This document shows, one piece after another, positions 1-11,974 of a DNA stretch of 64,000 bases. The notes under the pieces are model-generated. The model worked only from the letters and a program-made list of their open reading frames with translations. It was not told the DNA's origin and searched no databases. The stretch's first letter is position 1, and each line of letters begins with the position of its first letter. The position numbers and the translations under genes were made by a program. Source of the DNA: Fragum whitleyi (lineage: Eukaryota; Mollusca; Bivalvia; Cardiida; Cardiidae); contig OX411543.1 of NCBI GenBank assembly GCA_948146395.1, positions 61,617,676 to 61,681,675 on the forward strand. Reading direction: 5' to 3'.

Positions 1-537
1 ATCTGCATTAAGTAACGAAAAAAGATTCACACGTTTTTACATCGAGTTTTACTCGTTTTACAGTTCGGATGATAATAAAGACAGTGTTAGAAAATCGTGG
101 TCTAAGTCAGAAAGAAAATCTCACGCCGCGGTATGTATAGGATAGAAAACGAGTGCCGTGGTATATGGTAAATAGACACGAGCTTCAGCGAGTGTCTATT
201 TTCCATATATCGTAGAACGAGATTTTCTATCTGACTTAGACCACGCTTTTCTATCATTGTCTGTAATTTGTACCCGAACATCTGGACAACGAAAACAGTA
301 AAACTCGCTGTGATATTACTGATTTAATGTGTAATTATTCAGAAACTATACTTATGAATATATATTTTTTACTTATTGCAGCTCTTTTGCATGTATGCAA
401 CTGAAGAAAGTCTTTTGGAGAAAACGATAATACAATATGCTCGACACCTTCTTAAAATGACACGGCACACAAAATCTGTCGAGATTCACGTGCACGACAC
501 ACTTTCAGTGTATTTCTGTTAATGCAATGCTAGGAGT
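1..537. other. Intergenic, no gene seen
   Basis: AT-rich sequence with no ORF of note. Positions about 87-250 hold a small palindromic block (a tagacacgagc...gagtgtcta hairpin with flanking gtggtctaa / ttagaccac) whose inverted copy lies at about 1043-1140. Confidence 0.6.
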
Positions 538-1140
538 TGTATCTGGGTAAGTTCATATCGGACTCGGTTTCGACCCGAGTTAACCGGGTTTCCATCAGAA
601 CGACCTCGGTTTCGACACTAGTGATGTCATTTCAACCTTTCAACCTCGACGTTTCTGATCCTGGGTCAGGCCGGTGTTACTTGGGTTCCAAAATGGCGTA
701 AAAAATAGTTCACGACAAATCGATTTCAAAAAACAAATGTTCTCTATTACTTTAAACAACAAATCTTGTTTCTTATTTTATTATTTATTTTGCGCGTGAT
801 TATCACATTTCTTAAAGGGATAACGATATTTCATGGTTAATTAATTATTGTAGCGGTAAATGTGAAGTTTGTTTACTACCACCAGTTGGTAACTCCGTTC
901 ACATTAATGTCCTTTCTGCGCATGCATATTACAGTCAATTTTAGATTATTACATCATCTCACGCGACTCCCGGGCTGCGATTTGAATTTCTCCTAAGTGA
1001 TTTATATTTTTGAAATACTGCTCGCTGATTGGCCGATTCGCTTCAAGCGTGGTCTAAATGAGAAATAGACACTCGCTGACGCTCGTGTCTATTTCCCATA
1101 TACCACGGCACTCGTTTTCTATCCTATACATGTTCTAACA
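87..1140. repeat. Short inverted block pair (87-250 versus 1043-1140)
   Basis: The segment reading gaaaacgagtgccgtggtat near 145 recurs in reverse complement near 1100, each copy centred on a small hairpin (aatagacac...gtgtctatt). The two copies bracket the left arm of the large inverted repeat at 538-990. They may be ends of one composite element; no target duplication was established. Confidence 0.5.
538..990 (+). repeat. Large inverted repeat, left arm
   Basis: About 450 bp that recurs in reverse complement at 6488-6950. Landmarks are gggtaagttcatatcgg at the outer end, ggccggtgttacttgggtt in the middle and ctcacgcgactcccgggctg at the inner end. Similarity is high but broken by small differences. 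It has no ORF and its identity is unknown; it could be two opposed copies of one repeat or the ends of a 6.4-kb unit. Confidence 0.75.
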
Positions 1141-1172
1141 TAGACGACACGCTATATACCGAAGGTTGGGGG

Positions 1173-2273
1173 TATAGTCCGTTTGACTTCTATATTAACC
1201 AACCTTTCACAAGTTACATAAAATTGCGTTTGATTGAAGGATTTGTATGTAGTAAAATCTTAATTTCAGCTTAAAAACATTTTTGAAAATGAGATGATTT
1301 TAAAATAATGGTTTTGTCAATCTAGTTAATGTAAATATTTTCGCGTTTTCCGCTCTTAAACACGAGGGGTGGTGGAGGCTGTTCTGAAGTATGAAAATGT
1401 AAACATATAGTAAAAACACGTGGTTTTATAATAAACATTTGACAGATGAAAAGCTAATTAGCAGATCGACGGCATTTCGTTTTTGTACTTAAATTTCACG
1501 TTATTTGTACCGTTATTACTCGCCTGCTTACCTAGTTTTTCTCGTGAAAATCTCAACGTCTTCGTTAAATACATGTAATGCTTTTTGATTGGTCTACATA
1601 TGTGCATATGGGGCTCATCTCAGGATAGATAAAATAATCATCATTTATCTGGTCAAACGGTTTTTGAACAAAGAGAAAATACCCTCATTATGATGTCCTA
1701 AGCAAGTAAAAATCTTTGACGAAAATTATTTTATAAGAAATACCCGATTTTATACTTAAAATTCCGTTTGATACAGACACAAGAACGTTTGTAAAGCCGA
1801 GAGTTGACATATAGACGGACGGAAAAAATCATTAATTTACATTCCAAAACTCTGAAAAATAAAATTATTCATGGTATTAGATGGAAAGTATGATATGACA
1901 AGAAAATAATACTTTCATCAATTCGATTCTGAGATTTTCGGCCAATTGTTGGTCCATGTGTGTTATTTCCGTTTATTTATCGTCATTTATCACATGCCCA
2001 TAATAGCGACGCCCCAAGAAGACGGTTAGTTTTTACGGGGGATAGTGCAAGGATACATGACGAATACTGCTGAGATCCGCCATGGTTCTTTAACGTGCTC
2101 GGTGTAAAGAACCGTCTCACGGGGCCTCTGTTTAAGAGTTCCTCCGAAAGGCAATTAGTACGTTAGTGTGCCAGCCCGGGAATCGAACCCATGCGGGTTT
2201 TGAAGTCCGGTGCTCTACCAACTTAGCTAATCGGGCTGACATGTTGGTCCATAAAGAAGTCAAACGGACTATA
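1173..2273. mobile_element. 1.1-kb element with 19-bp perfect terminal inverted repeats
   Basis: The left end TATAGTCCGTTTGACTTCT (1173-1191) is exactly the reverse complement of 2255-2273. The interior has no transposase, so it would be non-autonomous. It contains a tRNA-derived SINE on the - strand (about 1955-2240). To the right of the end the sequence reads directly into a LINE reverse-transcriptase remnant, so the element probably inserted into that LINE. The transposon superfamily is not identifiable from the ends alone. Confidence 0.6.
1955..2240 (-). mobile_element. tRNA-derived SINE
   Basis: Read on the - strand, the head carries a perfect pol III box A (TAGCTAAGTTGG) and box B (GGTTCGATTCC) inside a tRNA-like stretch (2173-2237). 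The body contains TTAAAGAACCATGGCGGATC. The same body is found at about 19,950-20,100 on the + strand, which defines it as a repeat family. The tRNA-like part is only 65 nt and its anticodon and T stems do not pair properly, so it is not a working tRNA. Confidence 0.75.
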
Positions 2274-2510
2274 TATCTTGCAGTCCGCCTTTGAATCATC
2301 TCGAGCTTTCGGATCCGGTCCCTATGGTGAGGGCTCCAAATTGGGCTCCAAATTGGAAGTATTCAAAGTTGCTACACACCAAGGTGAAATAGGCACTAGT
2401 TTTAGTTTCCTCATTGCAAGATATAAGGTTTCGACCCAGAAAACCCAACAAGCTGTTAGCTTTCTTGAAAATCTTGTCTATTTGATTCTGCCAAAACAGC
2501 GGTGATTGGA
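2274..2510 (-). pseudogene. LINE reverse transcriptase remnant (C-terminal part)
   Basis: Read on the - strand, the conceptual peptide includes DKIFKKANSLLGFLGRNL and MIQRRTARYI, which correspond to the region after the catalytic domain of Jockey/CR1/L2-type LINE reverse transcriptases (compare NSTLGFLRRNL in the LINE at 8.6 kb). There are a few frame disruptions. It is cut at about 2274 by the end of the inverted-repeat element. Confidence 0.65.
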
Positions 2511-2523
2511 TATCTACGCTCAA

Positions 2524-3327
2524 ATACTAAGTGGTATCTTCTTATTCTAACCGTTAGTATGTGGCTTTTAAGTCGCATACTAAACTATTTTCATCATTCA
2601 GATCTTATCAGTCACTACCCAGCGGGATATGGACTGGGCTAACGACGCCTCTTACCAACACCTGATAGATAAAATATTTATATAGAAATAAAGAAGGATT
2701 AATTTTTATTTTGATCACAGTTCGTTTATTTTTATTTTGACCATATTTTTCTTAATATGATAATTAACTTCATTTTATTAGCTTTTCATCGGTATGTTTT
2801 ATGTATGAGTAGCTCACTATCATCTTTCTTCCTCTTTGGATTCAAAGTGACCCTGTCAATACGCCATATACTGTAATGGAAAAGAAGAAGAAATGCGTTC
2901 TAAACCAACTTTATCGCGTATCTTTTATACTTTTCTTTTAAAAACGAAAAATATTCTTAATACGACAATAGACTACACATTGTAACGATAGAAATGGTAT
3001 AAGAATATTTGAAATAGCGATTATCTTTTCTTCTTCCATTTTCATTCAAAATCCTTACTAAGTACAATTCAGTCTCAAGTCCAAAAACGACAAAGATAGA
3101 GCGGAAAATCTGATGACACTATTACTAGAGAAATCTACCATTGGTCTGTTTTACTTGGTAAACGTGTTATATTATTAATTTATCAAGTTCTTCATGTGTT
3201 TATTTATCTATTCGTTTATTTAAGTTATAATAATAATAATAATATCTTTATTTAAAGAAGGTAAAAACATTAAGACAGTCAATTTCAATTAAAAATGAGA
3301 TGAATAAGTGTCTTTTTTACAATGTTG
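2524..3327. other. Intergenic, no gene seen
   Basis: AT-rich, no supported coding potential. It ends with a short AATAAT run just before the CT satellite. Confidence 0.5.
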
Positions 3328-3958
<631 letters not shown>

Positions 3959-4161
3959 CAAACAAAAAACCAAACTTACACACACATTTAAAACATATTA
4001 ATCATTGAGTATAAATATTAGTTATGCAATTGATAAAGACAAAATTCAGCACGACATTTTTTAGAAATTGATAGAATCACGTACGGACAGACACACTGTA
4101 TAACTTATTACACATTTATTTGAAATAAAATCAGGCAGAAACAGTTATATTTTTTCTTGGT

Positions 4162-4416
4162 TCAGTAAATAACCCTTATTCTTTTTTTAAAAATGTGAAC
4201 TGTGTTCGATTCTCTTATGAAAGTGGGAAGATTATTCCACACTTCCATACTGGCATAAGAGAATGCCCTTTTCTTAAAAGATGTCTTATATATTGAGTTA
4301 GCTATATCATGGCGGGAAGCAGATCTTAAGTTATATGTACAATTTTTAGAGAATGAAATAATATCTGTAATGTATTTAGGTGTCAGATTGTTTAGAGATT
4401 CAAATATTAGTAGCAC
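4162..4416 (-). pseudogene. LINE reverse transcriptase C-terminal fragment
   Basis: The - strand peptide (84 aa) includes NLRSASRHDIANSIYK and RAFSYASMEVWNNLP. The last motif (AFSYxxxxxWNxLP) is characteristic of the very C-terminus of CR1/L2/Jockey-type LINE polyproteins. It is a 5'-truncated copy with no catalytic domain. Confidence 0.7.
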
Positions 4417-4429
4417 AGTATGATAATTC

Positions 4430-4600
4430 CACCTGTTATCATATACTTAAGGACAAAAGTTTTGTCCGTTTTTTTTCTAGCAGCTGGAGGATCTAATGGT
4501 ATTACTGGTGTAAAAAATACCAGGAATTTATTGTTAGGTGCTCCAGCCGCCGCGATATAACTGAAAAAATGTTGAAAGCGGCGTAACACTCCATTCAATC
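4430..4600 (-). repeat. SINE tail fragment
   Basis: Contains ggtgctccagccgccgcgat and ends gcggcgtaacactccattca, followed by an (ATCA)n run. The same tail is found at about 32,080-32,240 (opposite orientation) and, more decayed, at 19,130-19,255 and 53,910-53,970. Confidence 0.6.
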
Positions 4601-5509
4601 AATCAATCTACTTTTTCACGCAGCAAACACCATAGGATAGTAAAGTTTTGCATGAGAGCATTTCTATTTTGATAAACACTTAAAAGATTTGTTGAAAATC
4701 GGTTGCTCGTTAAGGTTGTTGAGAAAGTATTCAAATATCGGTTTAAAAAAAAAAAGACCAAAATGTAAAATTCGGTATAAACATTTCGTATAAACATAAC
4801 CATCATTAGATACGAGTTAATTAGATTGAGCGCACCTAGGAAAGATATTTTTTTTTAAATACAAGTAGACAAATTCAACGTGTATGAATTATTTCAATAA
4901 ACCTAGAACACTTTTCAGCACCTTGCCCAGCGTGCTTCAATTTTTCCTCTAGATAAGAAGCCAGATATACTGCAAACCATTAATAATCTATTAATTATGC
5001 AACAGCGATTACATGTACGATCTGACTTCTCTGTTGTATTGCGTAATTTTTCATCTATATTTCGTTGTGGTCACTGATAGCCTCATTTTCCCAATGGTCT
5101 AGTTTATTTCTTCTTTTATTCATTTAATCTTTTTACGTTTCATCTTTTAACATTTAATCTTTTGAGTTATCAAAAATCTTTTCTTTATTTATTAGACGAG
5201 AAGACAGATATTGAGGCGTCTGGGTGGTCCTTTACTATCAATATCCCGTCGAGTACCAACAGTTGACATCTGTTTGGAATTGACGGTATTGATTTTAATA
5301 AACATAGCTGATTTATAGTTCCGCAAGAAAGAGTGCGGTTCGAGAAACCGTTATCCCCTATCATTTTCAATGTAAAATTAATCTTTGACCACTCACTTGA
5401 AATTGCAGGTCTATAGTTTACATAGGCATTTACTTGATTCACTCACAGCTCACCCTCTGCCCTAACTCACACATAAATTTACCTCTATTCTATTAAAATA
5501 TCGGACCAA
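4601..5509. other. Intergenic, no gene seen
   Basis: AT-rich. At about 5,290-5,420 there is a stretch (cctatcattttcaatgtaaa) that recurs at about 50,200-50,290 in intron 18, so it is a dispersed repeat. No coding signal. Confidence 0.5.
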
Positions 5510-5743
5510 AGATTGTAAAACTTTTCCCATTCTCAATTCAAAATTTTCTCAAATTTAAATTTGAGATTAAAGCCGTAACTCTGTTTTAATTTTCATTTTA
5601 TTGTATTAACATAAAAGATATTATCAATAAGTTATTATAAATAACAACTTATTGATATTATCTTTTATTTGCATACATTGAGTTAAATTTGAAATTTGAG
5701 GAAATTCTCAGCTGAGCCTGACAAAAGTTTTATAACTTCAGGC
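5510..5743. mobile_element. Ir2 palindromic miniature element
   Basis: About 234 bp with ends resembling TAAAACTTTTCCCATTCTC and its reverse complement, and a central palindrome (aataagttattataaataac). A close copy is at 15,109-15,341 and a partial one near 28,850-29,000. It has no ORF. Confidence 0.7.
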
Positions 5744-6487
5744 CCTGAATGATGATTAGAGAGGATGAAAACATTGGTATCTTTTACGTTTGGTAACGAT
5801 TAGTCTAAAGATTCCTGGTAAATTACCATGATCAAAAAATGCCTAAGTATACATCGGTGTAAAATAGAAAGATAAATGTAAACATAAATCTGTAAGATAA
5901 TCCATTTGCAAATAGTGAATACTAGTAAAAAATGAATGAATGAATGATCTAGCCACAAATAGGTAACAAACTTAATTATGATACAAACTGATTATCTCAA
6001 CATCCTATCAGGCATCTGTATAATGGTTCCTAAACGGGGATTATTGCAAGATTACCTGTGCAATAATTTACTCAAGACACGGTTGGTAAGGGAACAAACT
6101 CGAATACAGAAGCTGTCTTATCACAAAATTGTACAGAGTACTATTTCCTTACCAATGATGAAAATAGTTTGACATGGATAAGGTATTATCCTGGTAGGGC
6201 GGAGCCTAACTAACGGGTCGATGTACTTAAGGTTAAGGTAAATCAGCCTTTATTCATTATTATTTACTTTTAATGATAGTCGACATAATTAACTTGAAAC
6301 CGTTAAGTGTAGTTTGATTACCAAACCCTTGTAACTTCAGCTTGGATAAGCTGAAGATACGGGGCTTTGTTAATCAAACGATGAAATGTGTTCACTTTCC
6401 CCAAGCACGTGAATCCTTCTGGTTTAAGGATACAGTTATTTGCACGCCTTCACGATCATTTAAATGAACCCAATATATTTTAAAGGG
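5744..6487. other. Intergenic, no gene seen
   Basis: No supported feature; several small open frames lack any recognisable content. Confidence 0.4.
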
Positions 6488-6950
6488 GTAAATTCAAATG
6501 GCAGCCCGGGAGTCGCGTGAGATGATGTAATAATCTGAAATTTACTGTAATATGCATGCGCAGAAAGGACATTAATGTGAACGGAGTTACCCACTGGTGG
6601 TAGTACACAAACTTCACATTTACCGCTACGATAATTAATTAACCATGAAATATCGTTATCCCATTTAGAAATGTGATAAACTCGTGCAAAATACTATATA
6701 AAACAATAAAAAAGTATTTTTCGTTTAAAGTAAAAGAGAACATTTGTTTTTTGAAATCGAATTGTTGTGCACTATTTTCGACGCCATTTTGGAACCCAAG
6801 TAACACCGGCCTGACCCAGGATCAGAAGCGTCGAGGTTGAAAGGTTAAAATGAGATCACTAGTGTCGAAATCGAGGTCGTTCTGATGGGAACCCGGTCAA
6901 CTCGGGTCGAAACCGAGTCCGATATGAACTTACCCAAAGTTAACACGCCA
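6488..6950 (-). repeat. Large inverted repeat, right arm
   Basis: Reverse-complement partner of 538-990. It begins near ggcagcccgggagtcgcgtg and ends at ccgatatgaacttaccc. The two arms are about 5.5 kb apart. Confidence 0.75.
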
Positions 6951-7049
6951 AATTACGTCACGACTAAGCCCCGCCCTGCCAGTTCATTAATAACGCAGAA
7001 TAACTTGTTTGGATAGCGAGATCTGTCCTGGGTTCAGGATAATTTTTAG

Positions 7050-7140
7050 CCAATTTTACCCCGCTTTGCACGCAAGTCTACTTGCAAAGGGGGGTATAAT
7101 GTGCAAACCTGTTTGTGTCGTTTTGTCATTCTGAACCGAA
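7050..7140. repeat. Ir9 repeat fragment
   Basis: Contains acttgcaaaggggggtataa and gtttgtgtcgttttgtcatt, matching longer palindromic copies at 33,361-33,475 and around 50,145-50,355. Confidence 0.5.
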
Positions 7141-7249
7141 GAGTCGGGTTATAAAACACACAGGACATTTTTAATGGTTATTTACCTTAAGATGTTGCAC
7201 TTAAATAATAGCGGCTTTTGATAAATTGTTACTCAGTGAGAGGATTCAA

Positions 7250-7485
7250 CACGGTTATTTATAGCTGGTAGCGCGTCGGAGTGTCAATTCAGGCCCGGGT
7301 TCGACCCCCGAACGGGCGGCCGCGCGACTGTGACTTCGACTCATCCTCTCCGACTTCTTGTCTCTCACAATTGAATTGGTCATCATAGACCTATATGGAA
7401 TATATATATATATATATAAAGGGTCCGTGATATAACCGGAAAATTGTTAAAAGCTGTGTAAAGCACCATTAAAATCTCAAGACAA
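7250..7485 (+). mobile_element. tRNA-derived SINE
   Basis: Head has an A-box-like TAGCTGGTAGCGC and a B-box GGTTCGACCCC in tRNA-like spacing (about 7,265-7,315). It is followed by a body with an (AT)n run and a tail (tgttaaaagctgtgtaaagc) resembling the SINE tails at 4.5 and 32.1 kb. Confidence 0.55.
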
Positions 7486-7979
7486 GTCGTATAGAAGTAT
7501 TTTAACCCTGCTAATAAGTGGCATGGACCCTCGTCCCTTTAAATGACGTGTCCGAATAAATCCATTTTCAAGCGGGCCCTTTTTGTAATTCCTAGTAGAT
7601 CTAGTAAAACAAAACACGAGAAAAAAGTTAATGACAGATTCATTTGATAATGACTTACGTCGATGAAATATTTACATTAATATGAATCAATTTGAAATTC
7701 ACACTAGGCCTATATAGCCTAAAATTAGGCATAAAAGGTTAAAGAATTGTGATCGTTATAGAAATCTAATTTCACATTTTTTCTATTTAATCTTAATTCA
7801 TCGAGATAAAACTCTATTTGGTTCGTATTGATCAAATGGAAAAGCAGCTCTGCGTTCGGGATAACAAAACGGCGCAGACTGCTGGCACCCCCCCCCCCCC
7901 GCTTTCATCTACATTGTACGTCTCGCGGTCAAATCTTGACCATTACGCGACGGGTGGACTGGTCTAGTGAAAGGAAAAG
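7486..7979. other. Intergenic, no gene seen
   Basis: No ORF. It includes a C-homopolymer of about 14 at about 7,888-7,901. Confidence 0.5.
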
Positions 7980-8618
7980 AAGATAGAAAAGTAAGAAACT
8001 AGTTAGTTCACAGGAAGAAGATAGAAAGTTTTGTCCTGCCACATTTTCACCCTTTCAACTTAAGCCAATCCGGTTACGGTGGCCGCTGCCGGCACAGCCC
8101 TAAGAATCCTTAAAGGCTACTTGTGGCGAGACGGGGCCAGTTTAGAAGTGGAGATCTGACAACCCCTGTTTAAAGGATGCCAAATCAGGGGCGTCTGCTA
8201 CTGTTGTTGGAAGAATGTTCCAGTTATCTATTGTTTTAGGGAAGAAAGAACTCTTGTAGTATTCAGTAGATGTTGCTGGTTTTTGAAATTTTCGGCTGGG
8301 ATGTCTACCGGTCATTTGCTATCCTGTATAGCATGGTAAGCTGGGCTTTTGTCCTTCTAGAGGCAAGAGTTTCCCATCCAAGGTGGTTGAGCATGGAAGT
8401 TACACTGCTGGTGTTATGATGCCTATTTGTGACATAGCGTGCAGCTCTTCTCTGTACCGTCTCTAATTTTGTTGTATCTGTCTTTGTGTTGGGGTTCCAA
8501 ACAGAAGAACAGTATTCGAGCGATGGGCGCACCAAGGTGTAGTATGCACACGTTTTTGTCTTCTCGCTGGATATGCTCAGGTTTCTTCGAAGGAAACCTA
8601 GAGTACTGTTTCCTTTTT

Positions 8619-9652
8619 AGCTCCACTGGCTGAAAGCCACTGGGGCTATTGTCATGGCGTTGTGTCCGTCGTGCGTCCGTCCGTCCGTGCGTCCGTGCGT
8701 CAGGTCGTAAACTTTTTCTTTAAAAATCTTCTCCTCAGAAACTACTGGATGGATTTCAACCAAACTTCACAGGAATGATCCTTGGGTGACCCTCTTTCAA
8801 AGTTGTTCAAGAAATTTTGATCCAATGAAAAACATGGATTTAATGGGCGTGGCTAATTTCCAAATATGGTAATAGGTGGCTTTTCTCAGAATCAAATAGG
8901 TAGATATCAACCAAATTTTACATGAATGATCCTTGGGTGACCCTTTATCAGTCTACCAAAAATTATTGTGATCGGATGAAAAATGCGTATTTTATGGGCG
9001 GAGGTCATTTCTCTATATGTTATATAGTGGAAACTTTGAAAATCATTTTCTCAGTATCTAACTGATAGATATCAACCAGATTTTACATGAATGATCCTTG
9101 AAGGAACCTTTATCAGTCTACCAAAAATTATTGTGATCGGATGAAAAATATGTATTTTATGGGCGGAGGTCATTTCTCTATATGTTATATTGTGGAAACT
9201 TTGAAAATCATTTTCTCAGAATGTAAGCGATGTATATCAACCAAATTTCACTGGAATGATCCTTGAGTGACCCTTTATCAGTCTACCAAATATTTTTGCA
9301 ATGAGATGAAAAATATGTTTTTTATGGGCAGAGGTCATTTCTCTATATGTTATATAGTTGAAATTTTGAAAATCATTTTCTCAAAATGTAACTGATGGAT
9401 ATCAATCAAAATTCACTGGAATGATCCTTGAGTGATTCTTTATCAGTCTACCAAATATTTTTGCAATCGGATTAAAAATATGTATTTTATGGGTGGAGGT
9501 CATTTCTCTATATGTTATAAAAGTGAAAACTTTGAAAATCATTTCAACATAAGTAGAACACAAAATATCTAAAAATATAGTCAAAACTTAGATTTGCTAT
9601 TACAAGAAATTCAAGCCTGTGGAGCGACACAAGCCATTCATGGCTTTCTAGT
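8619..9652 (+). mobile_element. HH-a element, copy 1, inserted in the LINE
   Basis: Begins after a T-run with the hairpin AGCTCCACTGG...CCACTGGGGCT, then GTCCGTCGTGCGTCCGTCC, then four to five degenerate tandem units of about 160 bp (each with atgatccttgggtgaccctt and gaaaaatatgtattttatgg), and ends caagccattcatggctttct. A near-identical copy is at 29,867-30,910. It interrupts the LINE frame between THID and GNSTLGF; removing it leaves an uninterrupted T run (A run on the LINE strand). Confidence 0.85.
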
Positions 9653-9661
9653 TTCACGATT

Positions 9662-11820
9662 TTAATCGATGTGGGTGCTCCATTGTACTTTTTCTGTGAT
9701 GTGAACTCCCAGGTACTTGGTACAGTTTTCAGAGTCCAGCACATGTCCTTTTAGCATGTAGTCGAAAAGCTGTGGTTTTCGCTTTCTGTGGACCCTTAGT
9801 ATGGGGCACTTCTCTGGGTGAAAGGCCATTCCCCACTTCTTTTCCCATTCTGCCAGGCTAACAAGGTCTTGTTGTAGAAGTCGGCAGTCTTGTTCTGTTT
9901 CAATCTGTCTGTACACTACACAGTCGTCCGCGAATAGTCTGCATCTGGATCTCACTTGGTTGGGTAGGTCATTTATGAATGCAAGAAACAGGAAAGGCCC
10001 AAGAACACTACCCTGTGGCACGCCACTAACAACTGGTACTGGGTCTGATACTGAGCCATCAATGATCACAATCAAGAGAGCTGGCTAATTCATCAATCAT
10101 AGTCAGGAGTTGTGTCTCACAACTACGTCTTCTTCTAAAACCATGTTGTGAGTCAGTCAAGATGTTATGTTTGTCAAAGTGGCTCATGATGTTACTGGTT
10201 ACAATGTGCTCGAGTAACTTACAGCATATACAGGTCAGGGACACTGGACGGTAATTACTGGCCTTGTATCGTTCACCTTTTTTAAAAATGGCTGTGACGT
10301 TTGCTTTGGTCCATATCTAAGGGATGCCACCTAGAGATAAACACTTCTTGAAGATAATTGCAAGGTATGGGGCACAGTGTTGGGAAAGATCCTTTAACAC
10401 CCTGGCAGGAATCATATCTGGCCCATTTGCTTTATTTGGGTTGAGGTTTTTCAACAGTTTTATAATACCTTCTGTGTTTATGTCTATGTCCGGCATTGTA
10501 GGATAAGGTTCTCCATCTGGGGTTGGTATATTAGAGTTCTCTTCTTGAGTAAAGACTGACCGGTACTGCTCATTGAGTATGTTGGCCTTGTCCAGTGGTT
10601 CGCTAAATATTTTTCCTTTGTCCTTCAGAGGTGCTACCCCACAATTGTCTTTACGTACAGACTTGATAAAACTCCAAAAACGCTTTTGCTTGGGTTTTCC
10701 CTGTTCTTGTGGGTTGTCTGTATTGCCAAATTCTAAGATGTTTTCAAGATACTTCCAGTATTCCTGTCTCTCAATTTTCTGAGATATTCCACGAGCTTTG
10801 GGGTAACATTCTCTGTCTTTAATATTGTTTGATTTCTTTTGTTTAGAGAAGAGTTTGTTCCTTTTTCTTATGGCTGTTTTGGCTCTTTTGGTAATCCATG
10901 GCTTCTTTGTTGTCTTATTTGACAGGGTTTTGGTTGGGATGTGCTTGTTCATTAGATCTTTCAGGTATCTTTCAAAGATGTTCCAGGTGTCATTTGCTTC
11001 TTGGTTTGATGTAGTTTCAGTGAATGTGCTGTAAAATGAGTCTAGTTTGTTACGCATTGTCTCATAGTCTGCTTTTTTAAATAAATGTACTTTACGTGGA
11101 GCTGTCTTTTGGTATAGTGGGCGAAGGCTGGACTCAACAAAGACAGCTTCATGGTCTGATATACCCGGTAAGACCTCGCATTTGTTTATCAGTGTCATGT
11201 TGTTTGTGAAGAATAGGTCTAGTATGTTGGTAGTGTAGTTAGTTATTCTAGTAGGCGAGTGGACTATTTGAGTCAGAAAGTGATCTTGGCATAGATTTAT
11301 CAGTTGTTGGCACTGTTTCTTATTCCCAAAAGGATATTTGACACACTCACTTTCCCAGTCGGGTAAGTTGAAGTCACCTGCCAGCCATATGTGTGCTGAT
11401 CTAGGGATTCTTGACAGAGATGTATGAAGGTCTACAAGGTATTCAGGCTCAGTTTGGCTTGGTGATTTGTATAGTGCACCCATATATAGATCTTTTGAAC
11501 CTTTAATCTTGACTTTAGTCCATAATAGTTCTGATTTAGTGTCATTTGTTATCTCTGTAGGCTCGTCACTTTCATATTTTCTATCTACCAAGATGAACAC
11601 GCCACCCCCATTCCCCTTTTCTCGATCTTTTCTGTATGTTTTGAAACCAGGGGGAAAAACTTCGTCTGATTTAATGCTATTGTCTAGCCATGACTCAGTT
11701 CCAATAATAATATTAGCTTGTGTTGAGGATATCATATTTGCTAGTTGTGATTTCTTCCCTGGACTTTTAATAGATTGACAGTTGAGTACTAAAATCCGCA
11801 GTGGTAAATCAGTTCTATCG
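9662..11820 (-). pseudogene. LINE ORF2 endonuclease-reverse transcriptase, inactivated
   Basis: The main open block (11,735-10,317) starts in the endonuclease: RILVLNCQSIKSPGKK just upstream, then IIIGTESWLD (catalytic Glu), WLAGDFNLPDW and GISDHEAVFV (His/Asp site). A nonsense codon follows SLGGIP; the same frame then continues through ANVTAIFKKGER and SQHGFRRRRSCETQLL. At about 10,075 the frame shifts and the protein jumps from ELASSLD to DGSVSDPVP. The block that normally holds RT motif A (first catalytic Asp) is missing, an internal deletion of roughly 200 bp by family comparison. Motif B (SGVPQGSVLGP) and the FADD box are present. It cannot encode an active enzyme. Confidence 0.85.
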
Positions 11821-11850
11821 GTTTGTTTGTCAGTTGCAGAGCTTGATAAT

Positions 11851-11974
11851 CATCTGTGAGGTGATGATGTTGCATTTGGAGTGCACTTGTTTGCAACGCT
11901 TTTTTAAAAATAGCAGCGTGTTTCTACCACTGTCGATCACTTAATGCTAAAAATAGACGTTTGGAATTTCCAAA
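11851..11974 (+). promoter_or_regulatory. NBAS: NBAS 5' flank and presumed 5' UTR
   Basis: About 115 bp between the 5' end of the opposed LINE and the NBAS start codon. No TATA box is evident. An in-frame TAG at 11,954-11,956 precedes the start codon. The transcription start cannot be placed from sequence; it lies either in this short interval or within LINE-derived sequence. Confidence 0.4.

Larger units (their letters stand above)
7980..11860 (-). mobile_element. Dead LINE (endonuclease plus reverse transcriptase), split by HH-a insertion
   Basis: A non-LTR retrotransposon on the - strand, 5'-truncated just before the endonuclease. Order from its 5' end: AP-endonuclease domain (about 11,820-11,100), reverse transcriptase (about 10,500-9,665), then, after a 1.03-kb inserted repeat (8,619-9,652), the post-RT region and C-terminus (8,618 to about 8,130, with VRPSLEYCSSVWNPNT and an RAARYV motif). 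The 3' tail fades at about 7,980. Domain order and motifs place it in the Jockey/CR1/L2 group; I cannot assign the clade. It lies head-to-head with NBAS, about 115 bp from its start codon. Confidence 0.85.

Noticed and set aside
2173..2237. Possible tRNA gene on the - strand (anticodon TCA would suggest Sec or suppressor)
   Set aside because: Boxes A and B are perfect, but it is only 65 nt, anticodon and T stems do not pair, and it is joined to a SINE body found elsewhere in the window.
9402..9744. Small - strand frames around 9.4-9.7 kb
   Set aside because: They span HH-a tandem units and the junction with the LINE; the apparent peptides are not shared between HH-a copies.
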